This document shows, in pieces, positions 42,541 to 53,224 of a stretch of 56,520 nucleotides of DNA (positions are counted from its first letter, which is position 1; every line of letters starts with the position of its first letter). The notes beneath the pieces were generated by a model. The model made no database searches. It was given only the letters and a program-made list of their open reading frames with translations, and was not told the origin of the DNA. The stretch is from contig WION01000336.1 of assembly GCA_015039365.1 (NCBI GenBank), positions 1 to 56,520 of the forward strand, in the 5' to 3' direction. The position numbers were made by a program, and so were the translations under genes. This DNA is from Amanita rubescens. Taxonomy: Eukaryota; Basidiomycota; Agaricomycetes; Agaricales; Amanitaceae.

Positions 42541-44819
42541 ATGCGGGTAGTTTCCTACATCTTCCTTGGGGCCGTCTTATTCCATTGCTCCTTCGCTCTA
42601 TTACAGGGTGGGCAAAGACTGAAAGCTCGAGGAACGACTGAGCAAGACCCGGAAACTATCTGGTCTTCGGTATGGAGAAGTTGTTTTTCATGGATATGGC
42701 AAGGTATGACTGATGCTGTCCAAAGCTGAACTCCTCTGAATCACTCGATTGGCATGATTGCTATCCTGGCCAAGCTACTAAGTTCGAATGCGCGCGCCTG
42801 CTGGTAGGTATCGAGTTCCTGTCCGCATTTGAAATTTGAAACATCTTTACAGGTGCCTCTAAACTATTCAGCACCCGTCAGTCCAAGCAACAATGCATCT
42901 ATCGCAATTATTCGTATTCCGTCTCCCTATTCAGCCACGTCACAAGAGTACAAAGGGCCCATCCTTTTCAATCCCGGTGGACCAGGTGGAAGCGGAGTCG
43001 ATTTTGTGCTTGTCGGAGGAGATTTAATACATGCAGTCGTCGGAGATGCGTTTGACATCGTTGGCTTTGATCCAAGAGGTTCGTGTGTATATATTCGTAT
43101 ATCTTTTCCTTTTATTCTAATCCATCTTTTAGGCGTCTCACGCTCCATTCCAACGATCTCGTTCTTCACCAATAACAACGATAGAGAGATATGGTCTGCC
43201 AGAGCGGCCGTCTTCAATGTAGTCAATGCTTCTACGAACAGCCTGGGCGAACTTGTGGCATATTCTCGAGTTGTTGGCCAATTAGCGGCAGCTACAAACT
43301 ATAATGGGTATTTGAACTTCATCAATACCGACTCTACTGCGCGCGACATGTTGCAGATCACCAAGGCATACGGAATGGATAAGATCCAATACTGGGGATT
43401 TTCGTAAGTATGTGGGCTGGCTAACGTTCTTTGTAACCTACGTCATATGGTTAGGTACGGCTCTGTTCTCGGCGCAGTATTTGCCTCATTGTTCCCAGTA
43501 AGTTTCAAGATCTGGCGCCTGTACGTATCTCATCATAGTAGGATAACGTCGGTCGCCTTGTCGTTGATGGCGTAGTGGATGCTCCGAACTATTTTGCTGG
43601 TGAGGTTCTTCGCATTCCATCGTCACATTTGGCTTGAACAGCCGTTGCCAGCCCTGTTCAACGAGAATCTTCTTGACACGGATAAAGTGTTGCAGATCTT
43701 CTTTGATAGCTGCTTCATTGCGGGACCGTCCGGCTGTAGCTTTTATGCATCCTCACCTGAAGCCATTTCGAAAAACCTTGACAGGCTATATGATATGACC
43801 AAAACTACACCATTCCCCGTCCTCAACAACGCCAGTTCATATGGTGTAGTCGATTACAATTTCTTGCGAACTACCATCTTCATTTCACTTTATAGTCCTT
43901 ATTCGTCGTTTCCTCCATTGGCCGACGCCTTAGCTGAATTGTCAAAGGGGAATGCGAAACCGTTATGGGACTATGGATCTACCACGCAACTTCTCGTTAA
44001 CGAGGTTTTGGATCCTTTGATCGCCATCGGGTGTAATGACGCTAGCTTGATCCCGGGAACGCTAGAAGATGCAGAACAATATTACAACAAATTAGTCAAA
44101 ACATCAGAATGGGCGGACATTTGGATAAGAGAAAGAATTTCCTGCTCGTACGTTATCTGCACGGTTTTTATGACAAACCTGATTCCACAAAATCTTCAGT
44201 GGATGGCCTGATTTACCGAAAAACTTTTTCAGAGGCACGTCATATACTCGACTCTTCGATTATCTATTTTATATTTGTATCTAGGCCCATTCGTTGGAAA
44301 CACGAGTTACCCGTTACTTTTTATTGGAAATACGGCTGGTACGTAGTTATTATGGTTGCCACAAGTCGAGCTGATGCCCGAGCAGATCCCGTGACTCCAT
44401 TATTCGGGTGCGTACTCCATGACGAAGTTCGGGTTCTCTCGCCTACATCTTGATTTACAGTGCCAAGAGAATGTCGCAAGGCTACCCAGGCTCTGTTGTT
44501 CTGACGCAAAATTCGGCGGGGGTACGTATTCCGCCAGTTGTTCTGCTCTTTTCCTAATTGTCACGACCTGGTGGTGTAGCATACATCGATCTCCGCCCCC
44601 TCCCCATGCACGATGAACTATGTAAGAGCGTATTTTGAGAATGGTACGCTGCCAGAAGGGGGAACAATATGTCCAGTCCTGGGACCCCCAATACCCCAAT
44701 TTAACGGCACGCAAACTCTGTACAGCAGGCAAGATATATTAAGCTCGCACAAGGATAGGGCAGTTACAGATGCAATTGTCGAGTTAAGCAAGAGGCATCG
44801 TATATTGGGCCCCTTATAA
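42541..44819 (+). CDS. Secreted TAP-type alpha/beta-hydrolase peptidase (12 exons)
   Basis: The protein resembles tripeptidyl/proline-type aminopeptidases with a TAP C-terminal domain. These are serine hydrolases that trim short peptides, usually outside the cell. Exons 42541-42669, 42726-42803, 42853-43078, 43133-43403, 43455-43497, 43542-43599, 43652-44147, 44200-44234, 44285-44338, 44386-44407, 44461-44521 and 44580-44819 sum to 1713 nt, 570 aa. There is a signal peptide (VVSYIFLGAVLFHCSFALL), an oxyanion motif NPGGPGGSG, the nucleophile Ser in WGFSYGSVLG, an acid Asp in FIGNTADPVTPLF and a His in NSAGHTSISA. All catalytic elements are present. Intron 8 (44235-44284) starts GC instead of GT; reading it this way gives FFRGPFVGNTSYP, the family sequence. 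Lacking those splices the frame looks broken, which could mislead automated calls. Confidence 0.9.
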
Positions 44820-44844
44820 TGTGCAAGCTGCCGTGGACCATTGA

Positions 44845-45480
44845 CAAGAAAGTAGGTCCACGATCTTCCGCCCAAGGCTAGAAATATCACCCCAACTTTA
44901 TTTTTCAACTTCCACATCCCCACTCACGTAGCGGCAGTTTCTATCCCTAGAAGTGTAATAAAGCACCCTCCACTTTTTCCTAACCAACTGGTGAGCGCAT
45001 GAAATGTGAATCAAAGATCGGAAACGCACGGCCCAACGTCAAGCCTTGAATAGAAACTGGACAGGATGATGTCAGCCACCGGGGTTCATCCCGCCGATGT
45101 TTTTTTACAACAAAATTCTTCCATCTCCTCCTGTCACTTTATAGTGAAACATTTTGAGCAAAACGATTGAACAAGGACTCAAACTTGAGCGCACCTTCAA
45201 CATTTTCCATTATCCTTCCCTCCCTCACCACTGCAATTCTGAGCGAGGCGTCTTTGCCTTTGTAAGATCTTATGGAAGCTAAATCCTCATCCCTCGGGAC
45301 TTCGTTTCAAGGAAGGTCGCCCAGTAATTGGAATCCGTCCACGCGCACTGGGCGTATGTCTCCGGAATGCAGTTGTTTAACGTCATGAAAAAGGGTCCAT
45401 TTGAATTCCACAATAGTGTCCAAGGTCCGCCTCGGAACAAAAGCATTTCAAGTTCTGGTCGGTGATTATAGTGTTTGCCA
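44845..45480 (-). pseudogene. Shortened copy of the coilin-like gene
   Basis: Positions 44860-45045 match the last exon and 3' flank of the coilin-like gene (50155-50410), sharing CACGATCTTCC.CCCAAGGCTAGA.ATATCACCCCAACT and CACCCTCCACTTTTTCCTAA-type strings. Positions about 45195-45470 match its first exon (51760-52080). The middle exons are missing, and the reading frame is destroyed by indels. It is a partial duplicate 5 kb from the source, in the same orientation. Confidence 0.75.
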
Positions 45481-45621
45481 TAGGGTTCGTGCCTGCCAGT
45501 GCCTGGTTCCTTGGAGTTGCCAGGCAGTCACATTACGTCAACCTAACAATAGCCCACAGCGCTACTTATTGGTTACAGACGCATCTTCTGCTACAGCGCT
45601 ACCGCAAAGTCTTAATTGGCG

Positions 45622-47200
45622 GTGAGATTCCTTCGTTAGAGTAGAAGCTCTGGCAACTTACACGAGATAGATGAATCCAGACCTGGATGTCGGGCGTGTA
45701 ATCCACGGCCAGCACCATTCCGTTGAACAGAATGTTTTGGAGGCCACGCGCGCCATTCGGGGCGCCATGATCCAGAAACGAGAGGCTCTTAGAAGTATTA
45801 AGCGCGAAATCGCGCAGCTTGTCGGAAAGGAGAGAAGAATAGAAGAAGAACTCGTTCGCTTTTGTGACGCGTTGGCACCTCACAATCACAATGTCCTCCC
45901 GAACGAAATTCTCGGTCACGTATTCATTCAAGTTGCGCAAGATCATGAATCTGTACATTTCCCTATTCGTAAAGGAAATATCCCTCCCCAACTTGCCATA
46001 TCGCACGTATGTTCACACTGGCGCCGGGTGGCACTTGGTACAGCCAAGTTATGGAGCAACACACGGCTTGAAGTTGCCCGTCCGGAGCGCATGAAATCCG
46101 ACCACATCTTCCGCCTTCATCAGCGATGGCTTCTGCGAGCTGGGACATTTCCAGCTACATTGTCGATACACTTCGGCGAGGAATTGGAAATTGACGAGAT
46201 TGCCCGCACCTTGCAGAAGATCATTTGGAACATTCAGGTCAAGAGCCTTCATCTAGATCTGTCCACGGAAGAATTCGTGGGGTTATCGAATTTACCTCAA
46301 TCCGCGTTTTCGAATGTTGCGGAGCTGGACCTAGAACTTTCACATCGTGATGGAGCCGTCGTAAATATGAATAATCCATCTCATCTTATCGCCAAACTTC
46401 GGTCTGTCACTTTTTGTTGCGACGAGTCTGGTGATTGGTTCGATCAACTCTCTCCAAGCCTGAGATGGAGTCAACTGCGAACCCTGAGGTTTGACATGGC
46501 TATACAGGATCTGTATCCTATCTTTGTTATTTTGCGACAGATTCCAATCCTGGAAGAGCTCCTTTTAACGGTATCCCCGATCAATATCGATCAATTTGGG
46601 ATATTAGAGGAGCGGCCGCTGACCTTACCTTCTTTACGCGACTTCAACCTGACGACAGTTGGCACAGAAGAGGTTACCGATGATGGGATAGATCTTGACA
46701 AGCTCCTGCGTGGTATTACATGCCCTTCCCTCACCAGCCTCACGCTCTCTACCCATAACTGGGCCCACTGGACGGGCGAAACCTTCAAACTTCTCGGGCG
46801 ACAGTATAATATGTCAAGACTTCAAGAAGTCTACTTTTTTAGTCACTTTGTGCTGCCCATCTCCTCGATTTTACAAAATATGCCTATGCTACGCTTCCTT
46901 TTAGCCGGACCGGATATCAAATTGGATGATAAGGCTATTATTGGCATATCCAATGGTGCCCTTGGACGCTTTATCCAGACGTTGACAATCAATGTCACTG
47001 GTGATTTTTTGGAGGTGCTCAGTATGATTGAAGCGCGTAAAAGAACGGTCGATGAATCGCTTGAAAAGGGTTGTAGTTGGAGAGAAGAAATCGCTCTTTT
47101 GAAGGACATAACCGTTATTACCAAGCGCAAAAAGGAATACAAACGGAGGGTCATTGCACTGAAGAAGGCGGGTATCATTATTAAGTTTTCGAAACCTTGA
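45622..47200 (+). CDS. F-box protein, paralog 3
   Basis: The ORF 45671-47200 encodes 509 aa. Coiled-coil KREIAQLVGKERRIEEELVR is followed by the F-box VLPNEILGHVFIQVAQDHE through ISHVCSHWRRVALGTAKLWS, then LRR-like repeats and the IIGISNGALGRFIQTL signature. It is closer to paralog 2 at the N terminus (IQKREALRSIKREIAQLV). A 49-nt intron (45622-45670, GTGAGA...TAG) lies directly before the ATG, in the same position as in the other two. The upstream exon shows no in-frame ATG, so in this copy it is probably untranslated. The frame is intact. Confidence 0.85.
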
Positions 47201-47719
47201 CTATTATTTGGAATCTCGCTCGATATGCATTTATTTCTACATATACCAGCTGCAGGATAAACTGGACGATCCTGCCGGCAATATCTCAGCGTGGTTTGTA
47301 ATCGACAGCATGTATACGTCCCGAACAATTGACCTTGACACCCTTCACCAAATCATATTTCAGAAGTAGACGCCGGCGAGGCCGCGTCGACGCACTATGG
47401 TCTATCTCAGCGCACGCTTGGGCTATGACCGCGTGGTCTTATGCTCACCTGTTAAAGTAAGAGTCCGCCCCGCTAAGATTTCATGGCATGGTGAGCAATT
47501 TTGCCGTGGTGGGGAAACCGAAGAAATGGTAAATCAGTGAGCAGTCGAGAGGAGACATGAACGTGATGGAACGGGGGGGCCTAATGCTTTATATATATAT
47601 TTGTACTGTCACATGCCGTAAGTTCAAGTACTTGGGGCGAAGGAAAAAACGGCATAGAAGACCAGCATATAGTACTAATCATTAAACGTGATGAACCGTA
47701 GTGCCATATGTATTTCGGA
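47201..47719. other. Intergenic region between convergent genes
   Basis: It lies between the 3' ends of F-box paralog 3 (plus) and the P450 (minus), and presumably contains both polyadenylation regions. Nothing else is seen. Confidence 0.4.
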
Positions 47720-49797
47720 TCAGATCGCCTTTCCCATAAACCTCTTGCGAAAGAGGACTTTTGCACTGGGGTCAGGCATCATTTCGGATGCGATGGTGAT
47801 ATTGGCTGGGCGTCCCGCGCCATTGGCCATCTTGATATCATAGTTTAGAAGGACATGAGCAAGCATGGTTTTCAACTCGACAGCCGCAAAGAACCGGCCG
47901 GGACTGGTGTGGACTTTAGATCTAATCATGGCTAGAAAGCATATAATCGGTTTACATACCATGCCTGACGACCGTTCCCGAATACAAGATAATCAAGATC
48001 AAGTGACGCCAATTTGTGTTTGGTATCTTCACCGCGTTCTTTGCGCATTTTCTCAAACCTGAAGCCATCAAAAGTTTTAGGATTGGTGTAAATGTCCTGA
48101 AATTTGCTCGATCACTAGAGTAAAACAGGAGGAAAAAACACGTACTGGATCGAGGTGTATCGGGAGCATTGGTACAGAGATAATGTTTCCGGCGGGAATA
48201 GTGGTGCCGTCTGAGAACGTGTAATCTTTCATCACTAGACGTTTCAGGCCATCTAGTACCGCCGGACGTTGAGCGGCGTTTAATATAGAAGGTGGGAACC
48301 TACAAGTATTGACCACAGACGATCGTAGAGATTCCTTGACAAAACTATCCACTTTTGAAAGCTTGCCTATTGAGGCATGGGTCCAACCGTCCTCTTGAAG
48401 TGCAGCCTCGACTTCCTCCCGCATTGGTTGAACATACTCCGGATGAGTTGCCAAGTCATACAAAATATAAGTGAAACTCTTGGCACGGCATGAGTGCGGT
48501 TGGCAAGGAACACAGTGCTAGACGGACCATAGTTACTGTGTGAATGGCAGCAAGATTTACAAGGAGAACGTTTATAGCCATGCTTCGGATGTCACGTTGC
48601 CCTCCTTGAGAGGCATCGAGTAGCCAGCTGATTAAATCATTCTATCGTGGAAAAAATAAGTGGCAGAAGCCAATTATAAATTTGTCGGAAACTGACGGGT
48701 TTGTTGGGCCAATCTTTCCCGTGCTTGGCTTCTTGTTCTAGACGCTCTTTGATCAGAGGGTCCAGGTGTCTCATTGCGCGCTTGATGTCATTCGACACGT
48801 TGGCAAAGCGCGAAGCGAACCTACTTGATGATCAGACTCGGTATGGATTGGATGTCATTATCGCGCTTACGACCGTAGGAAAGAAGGGAATCGATTGACG
48901 ACGCGATACGCCTTTATCACGTTAATTGAAAATTCTTTGTTCAGACGTATGAAATCCGGATCTCGCGCTGCACACGTCAATTTTTTGGAACAGCGAAGGA
49001 AATCAACAGACACTTACCGAAGGGTAAACCAACGAACACTCTGTTGCTGGTCCTGCAGGTAATATCCATCATAGTTGAAAATACGTTAACCTTGACCCAT
49101 TCTGTGCAGGGTCAGCGACGAGATCGCAGATCGACTTTTATTCACCATTTCCTTGGCCAGCGGGTATATAATCTGCGAATGCAGTCTTAATCTCATCCTG
49201 GATGTCTGCAAATCTGGGTCTGATGCTTTGCGTGAATGGATTTGTGATGACATTAATGTATAACGGATTGTGTATCTCGGGTCCAACGGTCGCATCCAGA
49301 CGCATGATCTGTTCAAGAATATAAATGCATTGTAGGAATGACAGTAGCATTGGAAAATCACTTCAATCATAGCTTCGTGGAACGAGAGGTGTTCTTCAGG
49401 GGCGTTTCGGATTTCCTCAATATTGCGTGCACCCGACACCAGAATCATCCACCGAGACATAGTGGGCACTTTAAAAAATGAACCGCGATACTGAACGCAT
49501 ATGTTGAGAAAATAAACAGCAGATTGTAACTTTTGCTTACTTTGCTGTAGCCTTCTTGCCCCATTTCATGCGCGTGTTTGCGGAAGCGCCAAGCGCCAAT
49601 GAAGGAGGTCAAAAGTCCACCGGATCCGACGGATGGAATAGACCTTAACTATAATCAAGGTGTATGAGAGATTCCAAATGTCGACGCGCTCATCATACCT
49701 TCCAGTTATTAACCGTAGCTCTCCACGCGAATGGGACATAGTAAGTTATGACTAGGGCAAGAACTGCCAGAAATGGGGAGAGGATATTCGTCCCCAT
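47720..49797 (-). CDS. Cytochrome P450 monooxygenase (12 exons)
   Basis: A membrane-bound haem monooxygenase, likely in the ER. Exons (minus): 49797-49699, 49648-49541, 49490-49362, 49308-49146, 49101-49018, 48967-48871, 48820-48697, 48641-48537, 48478-48304, 48252-48146, 48096-47960 and 47903-47720. The sum is 1512 nt, 503 aa. There is an N-terminal membrane anchor (ILSPFLAVLALVITYYVPF), and RTSNRVFVGLPF is a typical motif of fungal P450 clans. The I-helix is NLAAIHT, the K-helix ESLR gives the EXXR motif, and the haem loop FGNGRQACPGRFFA has its Cys codon split across the last intron. All signature residues are present. The start could be 31 codons upstream (49890), but 49797 puts the anchor at the N terminus. 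The substrate is unknown. Confidence 0.9.
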
Positions 49798-50329
49798 GTA
49801 AAACTTGAATCTGTCCCATCTCGCGAAAGGTAATATAGGAAACTGCACGTCCTGACTCAAGGGCCGGTGGTATCGGTAGGTATGCGCCACATGAGCGGGC
49901 CTCGTTTGCTCGGGGCTCCCGTGTTATCTTAACAGGTATTTCAGGAGGGTTGATTAAGATTCTTGGCGTTGAGTTCGACTGTGAGAGTCGGCCATCCGCG
50001 CGGAGAGGTCACGGTCACGGGTTACGGCATACGCGATACGCGCAGCAGATACGAAGTTCGCTCGAGGAGGCAGTTATGGATGCTTAAGTAGGAGGTGGCG
50101 GACATAAGGTTGTTTAAAGTGCAAATTGCCCCTAATCAACACGCGCGTCAGGTGCATAGGTTCACGATCTTCCACCCAAGGCTAGAGATATCACCCCAAC
50201 TGTACTCTTCTTCTTCACCCTCTCCATTCTCACTTTGATTTGCGATACCGAACGCCACCGTAGTCTCTGTCCCTGGCCGTAATATCTGTCGGATTGTGAT
50301 AGAAGTACCCTCCACTTTTTCCTAATCAG
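49798..50329. promoter_or_regulatory. P450 promoter region
   Basis: The P450 start lies about 530 bp from the 3' end of the coilin-like gene, which is transcribed in the same direction. The stretch holds the P450 promoter and the coilin-like terminator region. Positions 50155-50330 are duplicated at 44845-45010. No gene is seen. Confidence 0.4.
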
Positions 50330-52092
50330 CTAGTGAGCACATATCTTGTAAAATAAAGGTCGGAGACGTACAACCCGCCCCACGCCAAGTAAATGTTCAG
50401 GAGTGAACGTTTGCGGATTGATGGCAAGACCCTGTAGAAATAACTTGACTTTAGATACTCTTGCTGAAGATCGACGACAGAGACATACCTGCCAACAGAC
50501 AAGCACACCAGAGTAGAGCTGATCCTGCGTTTCGATCGGAGGAAAGTGCTCCCACCGTGATTCGGCGGCTTTCCAATCAAATTGAGCATTTGAACTCCCC
50601 TCAACAGTATCGCCTGTAATATCGCCATCCTCATCGTATGGCAGGTATACGTCGGCATCATCTGGATCGTCCATCACTCCATCTTTCCCATACCCGAGCC
50701 AGTGAGCCCGCTGAAGTTCGCTATCAACTTCTTCGTACGGATCGCGTGATAACCTTTGCTTCTTCTTTTTCGTGTTTCGCCCAAATTCTACACTTGTAAC
50801 GAGCATATTGGAAGGCAAAAGACCCTGAGCGGCCAGTTCAGATGGTGGTATAACCCGCGTTTGCAAATTAGAAACCAAAGGGCTCTTGTTAGAGCTTTCC
50901 GCTGATTCGCTGTTCTTTTGAATAGTCGTTCCGGCAGAATCCGAATCCTGAGTAGACGTCAAAGCGGTGGTATTTGCTGGCTGTTCTTCTCCGCTATCAT
51001 CGAAAACAATTTTGCGTACAGTAGGCGCTACCATTGTTTGCCTAAAATTCTTCTTTTTGTTCTTGTTCCGCAGAGAAGCCATCATGATTTCTCCGTTCGA
51101 GTTATCGAGGGTGGTTCCAGGAGTAGATGCGCTCCGATTTTGGGACCTAGAGGTTCGGGATTCGGGCGCAGACCGTCCATTTAACTCTGGAGCCTGCTTG
51201 GTATCTTTTGAGCTCTGTTCAACACGAGCAGGACCCAGAGGCGTCAAGTTCGCATCCGACACGCCTTGCGGAGGTGTCAGTTCCGCCTCTTTTTCTTCTT
51301 TTTCGAATTTGCGCTTCAATCGCCTGCGACGGTTGCGACTTTTTGTGGATGGTTTACCATAACCTGGGGGGACGGGTGCGACGGCAGGACTGAGATATCA
51401 TTAATATCATTCAAATAAAAAGAGGAGGGGTTCGTACGCCGTGGTCGTTCTGTCACTTGCTTTGCTTTTGCGAAGTTTTGAAGGTGGCGGCGTAGGTGAC
51501 GATGATACACTGCTCGAGGAGGTGGATGACGAGGTAGATTCGTAACTTGAAGTGGATTCAGACGACTCAGACGCCCGGTCGTCTGATTCTGAGGAACTCT
51601 CGCTGGAGGGCGAGGTCGATTCAGCGCTCTCATAACTGGACGAGGATGATGCCAGCTGGGGTTTACGCCTCCCCGACGTTTTCGTTTCAACAGATTTCTT
51701 CCGTTTCTTCCTAGCACCTTCCAAGTCTAAAGCACATTCGAACAAATCCACGATTGAAAAAAGGCGAGCGCACCTTCAGCATATTCCGTCGCCCTTCTCT
51801 TCTTCGATACCTCAATGTCCAAGCGAGGCTTATTAAGAACCTGTATGCAAACTAAATCTCCATCCCTCAGAACTTCAGTGTAAGGAAGGTCGCCTAGTAA
51901 TTCGAATCCGTCCAAGAGTAGCCGAATGCCATCATGTTGTATGCCACCGGACTGCAATTGTCTTATGTCACGACAAAGATCTCGTTTAAGTTCCGTAATC
52001 GTGACCAAGGGCAATGATACACTTGTTGGCCTTGGAACAAACCATACTTTAAGTTCTTGTAAAGGTGGAAGAGTTTGTATCCGAAGGCGCAT
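50330..52092 (-). CDS. Coilin-like nuclear protein (4 exons)
   Basis: Coilin organises Cajal bodies and snRNP assembly in the nucleus. Exons 52092-51774, 51726-51438, 51389-50489 and 50431-50330 sum to 1611 nt, 536 aa. The N terminus (MRLRIQTLPPLQELKVWFV, then LKRDLCRDIRQL and GIRLLLDGFELL) matches the ubiquitin-like start of coilin. A long Ser/Glu/Asp-rich middle follows. Next comes VPPGYGKPSTKSRNRRRRLKRK, like the coilin nuclear-signal region. The C terminus (VLVCWQ, then GLAINPQTFTPEHLLGVGRVV) resembles the coilin Tudor-like fold. Fungal coilins are divergent, so the name is a family-level inference. It is divergent from the DUF6535 gene, whose start is 138 bp away. A shortened copy lies at 44845-45480. 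Confidence 0.65.
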
Positions 52093-52230
52093 TGGCGAAC
52101 GTCACGTATGTCACAAGGTTTCACAGAAACCTTCAAGACACGTCATGACTACACGGGCTTCTGAACCGCCTGATGATAGCGCCAACGTGCGTAAATGACT
52201 TTTTTTTTGGATATCAGATGAATGAGAAAT
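52093..52230. promoter_or_regulatory. Bidirectional promoter region
   Basis: This 138-bp gap separates the divergent starts of the coilin-like gene and the DUF6535 gene. A run of nine T occurs at 52200-52208. An ATG at 52134 opens a short frame (MTTRASEPPDD) that I could not splice in frame to the DUF6535 exons. Confidence 0.5.
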
Positions 52231-53080
52231 ATGAAGACTACGCCCATTCATGATGAGAGTCTTACGCCACAAGAATCTCAGGACGAATTGGAAGACATTG
52301 TAAAGGTGCTGGTTAATCCATTTATTCGCTTGTATCAAACATATTGACCGAGCTTTCAGCCAGGAGACGACTCTGATAGTGGAAGTGATACTCCTGAATA
52401 TGGCGATGAGCGCTTGCAACTTTATAAATACGTTGATGCGCAACAGCAGAGAATCGAGAAACAAATCATTTTTGTGAGTATATGCGTGAGGTTCGTGGTG
52501 TTTCTGAAGAATTTACACATATTACCAGGCTGGCCTATTGTCAATACTGGTCACAATGCATATATTCAGCTCCAGATGGCTTCGAACAGACTCTGTTTTT
52601 CCCGCCGCTCTGCTCTATGCTCGAATATGGCTAGGATTTGATACTTTCGTTAATCGCCCTATCAATACGTCATCTTTGCAATCCATAACGCTCCCATCGG
52701 GCTCTCTCAACTTGCGAGTCACCGCATATCTACTCGCTAGTGTGATCCTATGTCTCTTGACCGTTGTCGGCGGCGCTATCTCCCTGCGTTGGTGGCGCGA
52801 ATACCTCCGCTGTCTATTATTGCCACAGGAGGTCGTTTACGACGATCACTTCAAGCGAAAAATGTTGATGATGATGTCATTGTTTCCCATCATGCTGCAA
52901 TTCTCCGTCCTCCTTGTCCTGGCCAGCGTACTTGAACTTTTGTGGGAATGGAACGAGGCAGTCGCAGCGGTCGTCACTGCCTTAGTAGGCCTCGTCTCAC
53001 TTATTGTTGTACCGGCCACCGCTGTGCCACTGGTTCAAAATCTATATGCCGTGTTCACAACCAGTAGTGCATCACGATGA
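52231..53080 (+). CDS. DUF6535-domain membrane protein (3 exons)
   Basis: Exons 52231-52305, 52360-52473 and 52529-53080 sum to 741 nt, 246 aa. After an acidic N terminus comes YKYVDAQQQRIEKQIIF joined by the splice to AGLLSILVTMHIF, the entry into the DUF6535 domain. The predicted membrane segments YLLASVILCLLTVVGG and MLQFSVLLVLASVLELLW are followed by VVTALVGLVSLIVVPATAVPL. DUF6535 proteins form a large agaricomycete family of unknown function. The protein is short because many relatives have a long C-terminal extension. The start is the first in-frame Met; an upstream exon is possible. Its 3' end is convergent with the thioredoxin-domain gene. Confidence 0.75.
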
Positions 53081-53224
53081 TGCGTGGTTTATCCTATACC
53101 ACGAATCAGCTCTCCATGACTATGTATATTATAAGGCAGTGTCCAAGACGGATATCTGTACAACCCGGTTACGCGGAATAAAAGAAACTTTAAGCAACCA
53201 AGTAGATAAACTGCAGCCGGAAGT

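Noticed and set aside
42670..42725. Apparent frameshift near the start of the peptidase gene
   Set aside because: Using the GTATGG donor at 42670 gives a 56-nt intron and keeps the whole 12-exon frame open, so no frameshift is needed.
44148..44460. Apparent decay of the peptidase C-terminal half
   Set aside because: Short exons and one GC-AG intron fully restore family motifs and phase.
50918..51362. Plus-strand frames up to 131 aa
   Set aside because: They lie opposite the large third exon of the coilin-like gene and have no domain.
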